Source: Aquimarina sp.
GTDB taxonomy: Bacteria; Bacteroidota; Bacteroidia; Flavobacteriales; Flavobacteriaceae
Reading direction: 5' to 3'
DNA length: 16,234 bases
NCBI GenBank assembly: GCA_002697475.1
Contig: NZVW01000149.1
Span: 3,309 to 19,542, forward strand
A program made the translations under genes and the position numbers. Position 1 is the stretch's first letter. Every line of letters begins with the position of its first letter. This document shows, in pieces, positions 7,105-15,230 of this stretch. The notes below the pieces were generated by a model. That model worked only from the letters and a program-made list of their open reading frames with translations, made no database searches and was not told where the DNA came from.

Positions 7105-7854
7105 TTAAAGCTCTTTAATGTCTGAAGTAGGAATCCAGCCTATTTTTCCATCCGCCAATTTAATTTTCTTCCAGTTACTTACGGTATCTGTTATCTGTAT
7201 TTTTGTGCCTTCGTGAAGCTTAAACACTTCATCACTACGCATATTAGGTTCGCTTTTAACCTCTGATTCCTGAGAAAATACAATAGCATATTGAGTAGTA
7301 ATCAAGTCTTTGTTTTGCTTAATGGCAAAGGTAACGGCCACAACTCCTAAAAATAAAAAAACCCATGAAGTAAGAAAAAACAGTCGTTTCTTAACAGAAC
7401 TAACTGCAGTGAAGTAAAGTATCATCAATACTACAAATCCAAGAACTCCAATAATAGAAATCCACGCCCAACCATCAGTTGCCGTCAGATTAGTAATACT
7501 ATTGACAAACTTAGTAATAAAGCCTTGTGGCATCACATCGATTTTATCAATGGCAGAATTCTGCGCAAAAGCCAGATTATTAAGGATATCTTCATCTCCC
7601 GGAGCTAATTGCAGGGCCTTTTCATAATAATAAATACTAGGGCCAATATTACTTTGCTTATAATAGGAATTACCTAAGTTATAATAAAGTGCAGCCGACT
7701 CCTCACCAGAATCTAATATCGTTTTATAAAGCTCTATGGCCTCTTGAAATTTCTCTTGATTGTATAATTGGTTTGCCTTTTCAAAACGGTCTTCATTTTG
7801 AGCAAATATGTTAGCGCCTAAAAAAAGAACAATTATTAATGCTATATACCTCAT
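7105..7854 (-). CDS. batE: BatE: TPR protein with two membrane helices and a C-terminal SH3 domain
   Basis: The 249-residue protein starts with a signal peptide (MRYIALIIVLFLGANIFAQ). It continues with about two to three TPR repeats (21-100; YYNLGNSYYKQ and SIYYYEKALQLAPGDED are typical), two transmembrane helices (about 129-149 and 158-178) and a bacterial SH3-like domain (about 187-249, closing with DGKIGWIPTSDI). This domain order is that of BatE, the last member of the Bacteroidota aerotolerance operon. TPR and SH3 regions are both predicted on the extracytoplasmic side, which suggests protein or peptidoglycan contact. The gene starts 11 bases after batD and is the last of the operon. An AT-rich 6-bp inverted repeat at the stop codon (7094-7109) lacks a T run and is not a convincing terminator. 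Confidence 0.9.
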   Translation of the reverse strand: MRYIALIIVLFLGANIFAQNEDRFEKANQLYNQEKFQEAIELYKTILDSGEESAALYYNLGNSYYKQSNIGPSIYYYEKALQLAPGDEDILNNLAFAQNSAIDKIDVMPQGFITKFVNSITNLTATDGWAWISIIGVLGFVVLMILYFTAVSSVKKRLFFLTSWVFLFLGVVAVTFAIKQNKDLITTQYAIVFSQESEVKSEPNMRSDEVFKLHEGTKIQITDTVSNWKKIKLADGKIGWIPTSDIKEL

Positions 7855-7865
7855 TTTATTGATCT

Positions 7866-9635
7866 TTATAGTTGTCTGTCTAATGTAGAAATTACTCTGG
7901 ATGCCTTTTCATAATCCTGCTCCATAGCAGATGTAGATGATGGCGTATATCTTGCAAACTCACAACTCTCTAATAATCCGATGAATTCAATAGTTATGGT
8001 TTGTTCCGCTCCTCTTTCCTTTAATAATCTGCTAATTCTATCCTTGCTCATATCACTGGTCTGGATATTTAGCTTTGCCTTGAGATAATTATGTAAAGCA
8101 CGCTCCATAGATTCATAAAAGTCCTTCTGATTACCTAAATTTCTTTTAGCTTCTGAAAGGTACTTTCTGGCTAACTTATCTGCTTTTCTTATTCGGTTTC
8201 CTGTGACATCATTTTTACGCTCTTCTTGTTTTTTACCAAAAAATAAAAACAATGGAATGGCCAATAAAGGCGTTGTTAGGGCCAACCAATAAGTAGTAGA
8301 CCCAAAAAACTTTTCTTTATTCTTCGGCTGTAAATCCGCATTAAGTTTTAAAAATCTAAATTGACTACCTATCTGAGTTACTGCCTGTTTAGTTGTACCA
8401 TTTCCTGAACCATTATTAGATATGGACATATTACCATCAGGGCCATTTTTTACGTCGATTATAATCTCCTCAGAATTAATTGTCTTATAGGATTCTGTTT
8501 CCAAATCAAAATAAGAAAATGAAATTGAAGGAATAGGAAACTTACCCTTTGTTTGAGGGACTAAGGTATATGAGTCAGAAATTGAACCAGCCATACCTGT
8601 TAAATTCGTTCTTACAGTTTCATTATGTTCAGGTTCATATTGCTCAATACCATTAGGTACATTTAGAGATGGTAAGTCAAAAAGCTTTAAGTTTCCATTA
8701 CCACTAACGATAACTTTAGCTTCTAAGGACTCTGTAGCATCTAACTCTGATTTATTTGTCTTTACTGTAAAATCAAAAGAGCCTACAGCACCATTAAAGT
8801 TATCCGGTTTACCTACTTGCGGTAAAGACTTGACATTAATAGTTTTATTACCTGCAGCAACCGTTTTTTTCACTGTTGAAAACAATCTACCTCCAAAAAT
8901 GTCTCTCCTGTTTGTAGGTACATCAACTGAAATACTTAATGTAAGTGGTTCTATATTTAGTTTTCCGGTTTTTTGCGGATATAATACCGTTTTACGTAAT
9001 ACCACGTATCTATAGGGTTCTCCGTTATACTCGCCATTTTCAATTTTCAATTGTTTCATATCAATGGCCTGACTCCAAAAATCGCTATACTTGGGGCTAT
9101 CTAACTCTTGCCAGTTACTTACACTAATTCTGGGACTCACATAAAGCTTGTACACCACAGTAATAGCCTCATTAAGGTAAGGATTAGTTTTAGAAATTTC
9201 AGCCACTAAATGAAGGTTATCACTAACGGCCAGATCACTATCATTACCGTCCTTTGGCTTATCCACTGCAGCTGTGACCTCCACCGCTACAGGGGTTGTT
9301 TTATAGGTTTGACCATCTATCTCAATAGTGGCCTGACCAATGGTAAATTTACCTCTGCTCCTAGGTTCTAGAAAATAACTGAATGACTTAGAATATGACC
9401 TTTTACCGTTAATCCAGGAATTGCTTATGGATTGGTTAGGACCGCCTACAACTGTAAACCCATTAAATGATGGCGGTCTGAAATTATCTCCATCCTGATT
9501 CATCTCAAAGTCTACCCTGAGTCTTTCATTAACTCCTAGTTTATTCTTACTGACTTTAGTTTCAAATTTTATTTGCGCATCAGCAAATTGAAACATAGTC
9601 ATTAGAATTGTAAGAAATACTAATCTCAACTTCAT
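7866..9635 (-). CDS. batD: BatD: extracytoplasmic oxygen-tolerance protein with one membrane anchor
   Basis: The 589-residue protein has a signal peptide (cleavage likely after ADA, residue 20) and a large beta-rich extracytoplasmic part of several Ig-like modules (about 21-440). Within it are SYSKSFSYFLEPRSRGKFTIG (79-99), a typical BatD block, and YTLVPQTKGKFPIPSISFSY (356-375), its second copy. A transmembrane helix (447-467) is followed by a basic cytoplasmic part with a helical tail (about 485-589). The architecture and position between batC and batE identify BatD. It probably acts as a scaffold for BatA/BatB outside the membrane; its precise role is not known. The gap of 47 bases to batC is the widest between neighbouring bat genes and holds no evident signal. 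Confidence 0.92.
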   Translation of the reverse strand: MKLRLVFLTILMTMFQFADAQIKFETKVSKNKLGVNERLRVDFEMNQDGDNFRPPSFNGFTVVGGPNQSISNSWINGKRSYSKSFSYFLEPRSRGKFTIGQATIEIDGQTYKTTPVAVEVTAAVDKPKDGNDSDLAVSDNLHLVAEISKTNPYLNEAITVVYKLYVSPRISVSNWQELDSPKYSDFWSQAIDMKQLKIENGEYNGEPYRYVVLRKTVLYPQKTGKLNIEPLTLSISVDVPTNRRDIFGGRLFSTVKKTVAAGNKTINVKSLPQVGKPDNFNGAVGSFDFTVKTNKSELDATESLEAKVIVSGNGNLKLFDLPSLNVPNGIEQYEPEHNETVRTNLTGMAGSISDSYTLVPQTKGKFPIPSISFSYFDLETESYKTINSEEIIIDVKNGPDGNMSISNNGSGNGTTKQAVTQIGSQFRFLKLNADLQPKNKEKFFGSTTYWLALTTPLLAIPLFLFFGKKQEERKNDVTGNRIRKADKLARKYLSEAKRNLGNQKDFYESMERALHNYLKAKLNIQTSDMSKDRISRLLKERGAEQTITIEFIGLLESCEFARYTPSSTSAMEQDYEKASRVISTLDRQL

Positions 9636-9682
9636 CTTTCTATATCGTTTTTAGCATAAGCTTGTAATACTTCTTTTTAATT

Positions 9683-10567
9683 TTACCAGTCCTTATCAGT
9701 CTTTACCTTTGCTCCTTTTGCCTTTTCAGCATTAATCTTATCCTGAACCTTTTTTTCTTCGTTATTCATTGCTTCTAAAAGGTTTTTAATTTGCTGAGGA
9801 GATAACTGACCTGGCATTTGTTGCGGCTTTTGTTGTTCCTTTTTGTCTCCATCTCCCTGATCCTGATCCTTTTGATCATCTTTAGGCTCTCCCTCTTCCT
9901 TTTTGTCCTGATCACCTTGTTGATCTTTATCTTCGTCATCTCCTTTATCCCCTTGATCTTCCTGATCTCCTTCTTTATCCTTATTATCTTTATTATCTTT
10001 ATCGTTCTCTCCCTCTTTCTTATCCTGATTCTCTTTATTCTCGTTTTGATCCTGATTTTGATCTTTGTTTTGATCATCCTTATCCTGATTCTGATCGTTC
10101 TTTTGCTGTTCTTCCTCTAACATCTTTTTTGCCAGAGCTAAATTATAACGTGTTTCATCATCTGTAGGATCATTTCTCAATGCATTTTTATAAGCCTCTA
10201 CAGCTTCCTTATACTTTTTTTGCTCCATAAAGGTATTACCCTGATTATGAAAAGCCTTATGTTTTGCTTGTTTTGAAGTAGCCACTTTAGTGGATTCCTT
10301 ATATCGTTGTAATGCCTCATCATATTTCTCAGAATCATAATAAGCATTGGCCAAATTATACTTTGCTGTAGTGCTTTCAGGGTTTTTAGCAATCGCTTTT
10401 CTATATTCTGCCTCAGCATTAGGGAAATTACCTTTTTCTACCAGCAAGTCATTACCGCTGGCAATAAAACCATCAGCTTGTTTGGCAGCTTTTTTTAGGT
10501 CTTCACTTTCCTGACCGGAAAGGGTTATGGTCATAATTGACACTATTACCACTAAAATCTTCTTCAT
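9683..10567 (-). CDS. batC: BatC: TPR protein with a long hydrophilic low-complexity tail
   Basis: A signal peptide (MKKILVVIVSIMTITLSG) is followed by about three TPR repeats (roughly 34-64, 67-97 and 105-135; NLANAYYDSEKYDEALQRYK is characteristic). Residues 151-250 consist only of Glu, Gln, Lys, Asn, Asp, Gly and Pro. A short helical C-terminus (about 255-294) begins LSPQQIKNLLEAMNNEE, a segment found in BatC relatives. The TPR part probably binds partner Bat proteins outside the membrane, with the flexible tail reaching to another partner. The gene begins 3 bases after the batB stop, consistent with translational coupling. The tail causes long false reading frames on both strands. Confidence 0.9.
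   Translation of the reverse strand: MKKILVVIVSIMTITLSGQESEDLKKAAKQADGFIASGNDLLVEKGNFPNAEAEYRKAIAKNPESTTAKYNLANAYYDSEKYDEALQRYKESTKVATSKQAKHKAFHNQGNTFMEQKKYKEAVEAYKNALRNDPTDDETRYNLALAKKMLEEEQQKNDQNQDKDDQNKDQNQDQNENKENQDKKEGENDKDNKDNKDKEGDQEDQGDKGDDEDKDQQGDQDKKEEGEPKDDQKDQDQGDGDKKEQQKPQQMPGQLSPQQIKNLLEAMNNEEKKVQDKINAEKAKGAKVKTDKDW
9818..10117 (-). repeat. Low-complexity coding segment of batC (100 codons of D/E/K/N/Q/G/P)
   Basis: Short degenerate units such as GATCAAGATCAG and GATAAAGATAAT recur throughout, giving a purine-rich coding strand. All 100 codons (residues 151-250) encode polar residues, glycine or proline. It is a likely site of length variation between strains through slippage or unequal recombination. 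Confidence 0.8.
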
Positions 10568-10570
10568 TTC

Positions 10571-11605
10571 CTATTCTTCATTAAACAAGTTCAACTTCTT
10601 TAACCAGGATGTTCTTCGTTCTAGAAAGAATATATCCAAAAACAATAACAGCAGACCAGCACCTAAAAACCATTGAAACTGATCTTTGAAGTCAGCGAAT
10701 TGCTTGGCTTCAAATTCTGTTTTATCCATATTTTGAAGTATTTCAGTTACCTGATCTACAACACTTTTTGTATTCGTACCATCAATGTATGTGCCATTTG
10801 CTTCTTCTGCAATTTCCTGCAAAATTGTCGGGTTTAATTTTGTTATAACCGTTTCCCCCTGACTATCTTTCTTATAACGCTGTACAATTCCATTTTGTTT
10901 TAAGGGTATTGGCCCACCTTTTTCAGTACCTACTCCAATAGTAAATATTTTGATCCCCTCATTTGCTGCCTCTTCTGCGATTGAAGCCACATTGCCTTCA
11001 TGATCCTCTCCATCGCTAATAATGAATAAAACTCTATTAGTCTGCTCCTCATCATCATAGTATTTTTTAGCCAGTTCGATAGCTTCATTAATAGCTGTAC
11101 CCTGAGAAGAGGTCATATCCGTGTTCATTGCCTGTAAAAACATTTTACCAGAGCCATAATCTGTAGTTATAGGCAACTGAGGAAAAGCACTACCTGCGTA
11201 ACCAATAATTCCTATACGATCACTTGCCAGATTATTAATAATCTGCGTAACCAGTTGCTTAGCTTTATCTAAACGATTAGGAGCTATATCCTCTGCCAGC
11301 ATACTTTTTGAAACATCAATAGCGAAAACTACATCCACTCCCTCTCGCTTTACGGTTTCAAGTTTGGTTCCTATTTTTGGATTTACTAAAGCCACAACAA
11401 GACAGGCTAATGCTAAGCTGACTACCACAATCTTTAATACTGATTTGAAGGTAGAACGATTAGGACTTAACTTTTTTAAGAGTTCTTTATCGGCAAATTT
11501 ATTTTGCACTGTTTTTTTCCATATTAAAAGTCCAATAAAGAGAACTAATAGCAATGGAATGCTAAGTAGTAACCAAAAATATATTTTCTCTTCCAGTAAA
11601 TACAT
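10571..11605 (-). CDS. batB: BatB: membrane-anchored von Willebrand A domain protein
   Basis: The 344-residue protein has two N-terminal membrane helices (about 9-28 and 55-74), a VWA domain (about 90-290) and a C-terminal helix (about 311-330). The MIDAS metal site is complete: D97-x-S99-x-S101 in AIDVSKSM, T170 in SSQGTAI, and D198 in IISDGEDHEGN. Basic residues between the first two helices place that loop inside, so the VWA domain should face outside. The pair of VWA proteins BatA and BatB is standard in the Bacteroidota aerotolerance operon, and the order here (batA upstream of batB) sets the naming. The product is likely part of a membrane complex acted on by the MoxR ATPase. The gene begins 12 bases after batA. 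Confidence 0.93.
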   Translation of the reverse strand: MYLLEEKIYFWLLLSIPLLLVLFIGLLIWKKTVQNKFADKELLKKLSPNRSTFKSVLKIVVVSLALACLVVALVNPKIGTKLETVKREGVDVVFAIDVSKSMLAEDIAPNRLDKAKQLVTQIINNLASDRIGIIGYAGSAFPQLPITTDYGSGKMFLQAMNTDMTSSQGTAINEAIELAKKYYDDEEQTNRVLFIISDGEDHEGNVASIAEEAANEGIKIFTIGVGTEKGGPIPLKQNGIVQRYKKDSQGETVITKLNPTILQEIAEEANGTYIDGTNTKSVVDQVTEILQNMDKTEFEAKQFADFKDQFQWFLGAGLLLLFLDIFFLERRTSWLKKLNLFNEE

Positions 11606-11617
11606 AATACGTATTCT

Positions 11618-12622
11618 TTATATAAAACTTCTAAATAATGTATATCTCAATAAAAACTCTACAAATAATAGTAGTCCAGCTAAGAGTATCAGCGGTCTGA
11701 ATTTTTCTTCGTAATTATAAAATTTGAATTCTTCTACATCTGTTTTTTCCAGCTTATCAATCTCTTCATAAATCTGCTCCAGCTTCTTGTTATCCGTAGC
11801 ACGGAAATATTTTCCTCCTGTCATCTTGGCAATTTCTTTAAGCAAATCCTCATCGATTTCAACCTGGACTCTCCCAAACTGAAAAGACCCATTAGGTAGA
11901 ATAGCTACAGGAGCCAGTGCCATTCCATTTGTTCCTAAGCCTATAGTATAGGTCTTAATTCCATACTCTACAGCCAATTCAGAGGCAATTTTAGGATCAA
12001 TGAAACCGGCATTATTCGATCCATCTGTTAATAGAATGATAACTTTACTTTTAGCCTTACTATCCTTTAATCGGTTGACAGAAGTAGCTAATCCCATTCC
12101 AATTGCCGTTCCGTTTTCAAGTATATTATCATATTTAACCCCCTGCAGTGCTGAAAGTACAATGGCCTTATCACTAGTAATCGGAGTTTTTGTAAAACTC
12201 TCTCCTGCATATACAACCAATCCTATTCTGTCACTAGGTCTCCCCTTAATAAATTCAGCAGCAACATCCTTTAATGCATCCAGTCTGTCTGGCCTTAAAT
12301 CCTTTGCAAGCATACTTGCAGAAACATCAATAGCCATTACGATATCTATACCTTTAGTACTTGTTGTTTTAGTAGAAACATCTACAGTTCTCGGTCTTGC
12401 TAAAGCAGTAATAATTAAAGCTAATACGACTAATCTTAGTATAAATAATAACGGTTTTAACCTAGCCAAAAAACTTGTTGATACTTTAAACCCCTTTAAG
12501 GAAGATATTTTTAGTTCTGCTTGCTGTTTATTTCGCTTCCAGATGTACCAGGCGATTGCTAATGGCAATATTAAAAACAGCCAAAAAAACTCAGGATTCT
12601 CAAATGTAAATTTGTCAAACAT
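11618..12622 (-). CDS. batA: BatA: membrane-anchored von Willebrand A domain protein
   Basis: The layout matches BatB: helices at about 12-28 and 57-75, a VWA domain (about 90-290) and a final helix (about 309-328), in 334 residues. The MIDAS site is intact, with D99-x-S101-x-S103 in AIDVSASM, T172 in NGTAIG and D200 in LLTDGSNNAG. The N-terminal ENPEFFWLF and the LARPR motif before the VWA domain are typical of BatA. The VWA domain is predicted to be extracytoplasmic from the positive-inside pattern (KRNKQQ after the first helix). Only 2 bases separate it from the stop of the preceding gene, so translation is probably coupled. Confidence 0.93.
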   Translation of the reverse strand: MFDKFTFENPEFFWLFLILPLAIAWYIWKRNKQQAELKISSLKGFKVSTSFLARLKPLLFILRLVVLALIITALARPRTVDVSTKTTSTKGIDIVMAIDVSASMLAKDLRPDRLDALKDVAAEFIKGRPSDRIGLVVYAGESFTKTPITSDKAIVLSALQGVKYDNILENGTAIGMGLATSVNRLKDSKAKSKVIILLTDGSNNAGFIDPKIASELAVEYGIKTYTIGLGTNGMALAPVAILPNGSFQFGRVQVEIDEDLLKEIAKMTGGKYFRATDNKKLEQIYEEIDKLEKTDVEEFKFYNYEEKFRPLILLAGLLLFVEFLLRYTLFRSFI

Positions 12623-12624
12623 GC

Positions 12625-14280
12625 TTACTCTTCTTCGTTTCTAAGTTCTACTGAATTAATTATTCGTTCTGCTACATCTTTAGCATATCTATCTTCGACA
12701 TCATACACCACTGTGATTTGCTGAAAACCACCTCTTTCTACAAAATTTAAAATTACATATTCATTTTTCTGTTCCTCCTGCGTAACTGCATTTTTTATCT
12801 GAAAATTACCGAAAACTTTAATCCCTTTAGCTCCGCCAAGAGTTTCATATTCTTCATCTTTAACTGTTATGTTTTTCCCTCCCTGACTTTCTAAGTAGCC
12901 TACGTTGCTTTCAACAGCTTTGCTGAGATCAACATCTTTTTGTGCGATGGAAGACATTGTGGTTACAGCTATATAAAAGTTATCTGAAATTTTACCATAA
13001 ACAAAACTTTCGCTACCCTTTAGTATTTGTTTTTGCTCTTCAGTCATCTGGTAAACATTTCTGATAAGCACTTCAGGTGTGGATATAGTCACCGGAGGAG
13101 ATCCGTAAGCACTGGATATCCATTCTCTCTCAGCAAGCTCCTTGGTTGGATGCCCCAGTATGCTATCTTTAACCACATCATATCCCTTTATGATAATAAA
13201 AACTACCAAAGTGATTATAACCAAAGCAATTGCAGCTATACTTCCGATTATAACTTTTTTTGTTCTACGTCTTTCAGCAAGGTTTTTCCTGAATTCCTCA
13301 TCAGCTAGTAACTCCTCCTCTGTTGGCTCCGGAATAGCATCTTTAGTTTTAACAATGACACTTTCGATTATTTTACGGTCATTTTTAGCATTAAGTATAT
13401 CAGGTCTTGATTTGGCGAACTTTACCAAATCTGCAGTTTGTAGAACATGTTTGAGTTCATTAATTGTTGCCTTATCCAAGTTCAAAGAGCCTGATTTAAT
13501 TTCCTGATCAAGTTTGGCGATCAACTCATCCGTTGTACTCTCCATGGCGTGATCATAGATTTCTTCATCTATATATTTCCTTGCTGTATCACTAAGCTGA
13601 GAATAGTATTCTTTATGAGAATCTTGTTCTAGAAGATGAGACTCATCTATGCGCTTTAAAGCTAACATTGCTCTCTCATATGGAGGCAGGTCTTTTTCTT
13701 TGTTTTCCTTCTTTTTCTTTTGCCTGAAGACAAAAAATATAATTATCCCTCCAAGTAGTAGCGCTATACCTATCCATAACAACCACTTTTTCCAGTTAAT
13801 TACGAATGGTGCTTCTACGTCTACCAAAGGTTTAATTTCATACATTTTTTGTTTCGTAGTATCAACAACCACATTACGTACCTCAACATTAATGGAATCT
13901 GTAAAAAATACCTGATCTGCAATCAGAATCTTCTGTCTAGGTATTGTATATGAACCTGAATCGAACTGCGTCAAGGCATACTCCTTTGTCAAAATACTCT
14001 TACGCCCATTTCTTAAAGTATCTGTATTATAGGTGTCTATAACTTCTAATGGCTGAAAAGTTTGTCCTTCCGGAAAAACTACAAGATTAGTAGAGTCTGT
14101 CTCTACCTGCATTTTATAACGTATTTCTTGTCCTATAAGAATAGATGTAGAGTCTACAGCTGCCTTAACCTGGGCCATAACCTGGGTTCCATGAAATAAC
14201 ATCATAAAAAGCAAAAACATTGCTGCTTTTAAGCCTTGTATATTTTTAGTATTCTCTAAATTAAATCTTCTCATACGCAT
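12625..14280 (-). CDS. BatD-like/DUF4381-like two-pass membrane protein of the Bat operon
   Basis: This 551-residue protein has no standard gene name. Its parts in order are a signal sequence (hydrophobic 18-31, cleavage likely after VMA at 36); a beta-rich extracytoplasmic domain resembling the N-terminus of BatD (37-160, with ILIGQEIRYKMQV); a membrane helix (166-185); a basic-to-acidic cytoplasmic helical part (186-341, with LPPYERAMLALKRI and YYSQLSDTARKYI, as in DUF4381-type proteins); a second helix (342-365); and an extracytoplasmic C-terminal domain (about 370-551). Lysines after the first helix and RRRTKK before the second support this topology. The start could be M1 or M3 (ATG at 14280 or 14274). 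The gene lies 6 bases after the DUF58 gene and 2 before batA, so it is part of the same complex by inference. Confidence 0.8.
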   Translation of the reverse strand: MRMRRFNLENTKNIQGLKAAMFLLFMMLFHGTQVMAQVKAAVDSTSILIGQEIRYKMQVETDSTNLVVFPEGQTFQPLEVIDTYNTDTLRNGRKSILTKEYALTQFDSGSYTIPRQKILIADQVFFTDSINVEVRNVVVDTTKQKMYEIKPLVDVEAPFVINWKKWLLWIGIALLLGGIIIFFVFRQKKKKENKEKDLPPYERAMLALKRIDESHLLEQDSHKEYYSQLSDTARKYIDEEIYDHAMESTTDELIAKLDQEIKSGSLNLDKATINELKHVLQTADLVKFAKSRPDILNAKNDRKIIESVIVKTKDAIPEPTEEELLADEEFRKNLAERRRTKKVIIGSIAAIALVIITLVVFIIIKGYDVVKDSILGHPTKELAEREWISSAYGSPPVTISTPEVLIRNVYQMTEEQKQILKGSESFVYGKISDNFYIAVTTMSSIAQKDVDLSKAVESNVGYLESQGGKNITVKDEEYETLGGAKGIKVFGNFQIKNAVTQEEQKNEYVILNFVERGGFQQITVVYDVEDRYAKDVAERIINSVELRNEEE

Positions 14281-14286
14281 TGCTGC

Positions 14287-15153
14287 CTAACCTCTTTGTT
14301 TAAAGTAACCTAATAGTTTTTTTACATAACTTTCATCAACCCTACTACTTATTGAACCCGATCCGCTTTTGGTAAAACTATCTTTGAAATACGCTACCTT
14401 TTCATTATAAAACTTAGCATAATTATTTCTTACAGTTTTAGAACCCGTATTTACTAGCATTTGTTCTCTGGTTTCTTCATCTTCCATCTGTACTATACCC
14501 AGATTAGGAATTTCCTCTTCACGTCGATCATATACTCTGATACCGGTAACATCATGTTTACCTCCTACTATTTTTAAAGTGTGCTGATAATCGTCCGCGA
14601 TAAAATCCGAAAGTATAAAGACAATGGCCTTTTTCTTCATCACATTTGATAAGAACTTAAGTGCCTCAGTTAAATCGGTCTGCTTACTTTTAGGCTCAAA
14701 TTCTAAGAGTTCTCTTATGATTCTAAGCACGTGAGATCTTCCTTTCTTTGGTGGTATATAAAGTTCTATCTGATCACTAAAGAGTATTAGTCCTATTTTA
14801 TCGTTGTTCTGAGTAGCTGAAAAAGCAAGGGTTGCCGCTATTTCAGTAATTACTTCATTTTTAAACTGTTGTTGTGTGCCAAAAAATTGAGAACCAGAAA
14901 CATCCACCATGAGCATCATGGTCAGTTCTCTTTCTTCTTCAAAGACTTTTATATAAGGCTCATTATAACGGGCAGTAACATTCCAGTCAATGTTTCGCAC
15001 ATCGTCACCAAACTGATATTGACGTACTTCACTAAAAGTCATCCCTCTACCTTTAAAAGTAGAATGATACTCTCCTCCAAAAACGTGATCGCTAAGACGT
15101 CTCGTTTTAATTTCTATTTTTCGAACTTTTTTTAGTAACTCCTTAGTATCCAT
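14287..15153 (-). CDS. DUF58 protein with VWA-like metal site
   Basis: The 288-residue cytoplasmic protein carries the DUF58 hallmark block DDVRNIDWNVTARYNEPYIK (50-69), followed by a VWA-like fold. The MIDAS residues are present: D84-x-S86-x-S88 in VDVSGS, T159-D160 in SKQTDL, and D183 in FILSDF. No membrane helix is seen, unlike some longer DUF58 proteins. DUF58 proteins are regularly encoded beside moxR and are taken to be partners or substrates of the MoxR ATPase. The gene starts 77 bases after moxR, the widest gap of the operon, and ends 6 bases before the next gene. Confidence 0.92.
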   Translation of the reverse strand: MDTKELLKKVRKIEIKTRRLSDHVFGGEYHSTFKGRGMTFSEVRQYQFGDDVRNIDWNVTARYNEPYIKVFEEERELTMMLMVDVSGSQFFGTQQQFKNEVITEIAATLAFSATQNNDKIGLILFSDQIELYIPPKKGRSHVLRIIRELLEFEPKSKQTDLTEALKFLSNVMKKKAIVFILSDFIADDYQHTLKIVGGKHDVTGIRVYDRREEEIPNLGIVQMEDEETREQMLVNTGSKTVRNNYAKFYNEKVAYFKDSFTKSGSGSISSRVDESYVKKLLGYFKQRG

Positions 15154-15230
15154 GCTTTCAAGTTGCAGTTTGCTGTTAGCTTTAATTAATATTTAAAGGC
15201 ACTACCCATAAATATCATTACTGCTAAGAC
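15154..15230 (-). other. Gap between moxR and the DUF58 gene
   Basis: This 77-base gap is the longest inside the operon. It contains a short imperfect heptamer repeat (TTGCAGTTTGCTGTTAGC, + strand 15163-15180) and an AT-rich stretch. I found no TAnnTTTG box and no hairpin with a T run, so there is no evidence that it starts or ends a transcript. Confidence 0.4.

Noticed and set aside
7094..7109. Inverted repeat TTTAAC-TTTT-GTTAAA at the batE stop as a terminator
   Set aside because: The stem is only six AT-rich pairs, and on the - strand it is followed by A residues, not a T run.
9775..10077. - strand frame encoding a Lys/Ile/Arg-rich 100-residue product
   Set aside because: It is a shifted reading of the same batC repeat and has no independent support.
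9818..10120. + strand frame encoding almost only Leu, Ile, Phe and Val, looking like a membrane protein
   Set aside because: It is the antisense image of the polar low-complexity part of batC: GAT/AAA/CAG-rich codons read backwards give hydrophobic residues.
12000..12644. Long open frame of 214 codons on the + strand opposite batA
   Set aside because: It lies wholly antisense to a well-supported VWA gene with intact MIDAS residues. Its product shows no domain and reads like a mirror of that coding sequence.
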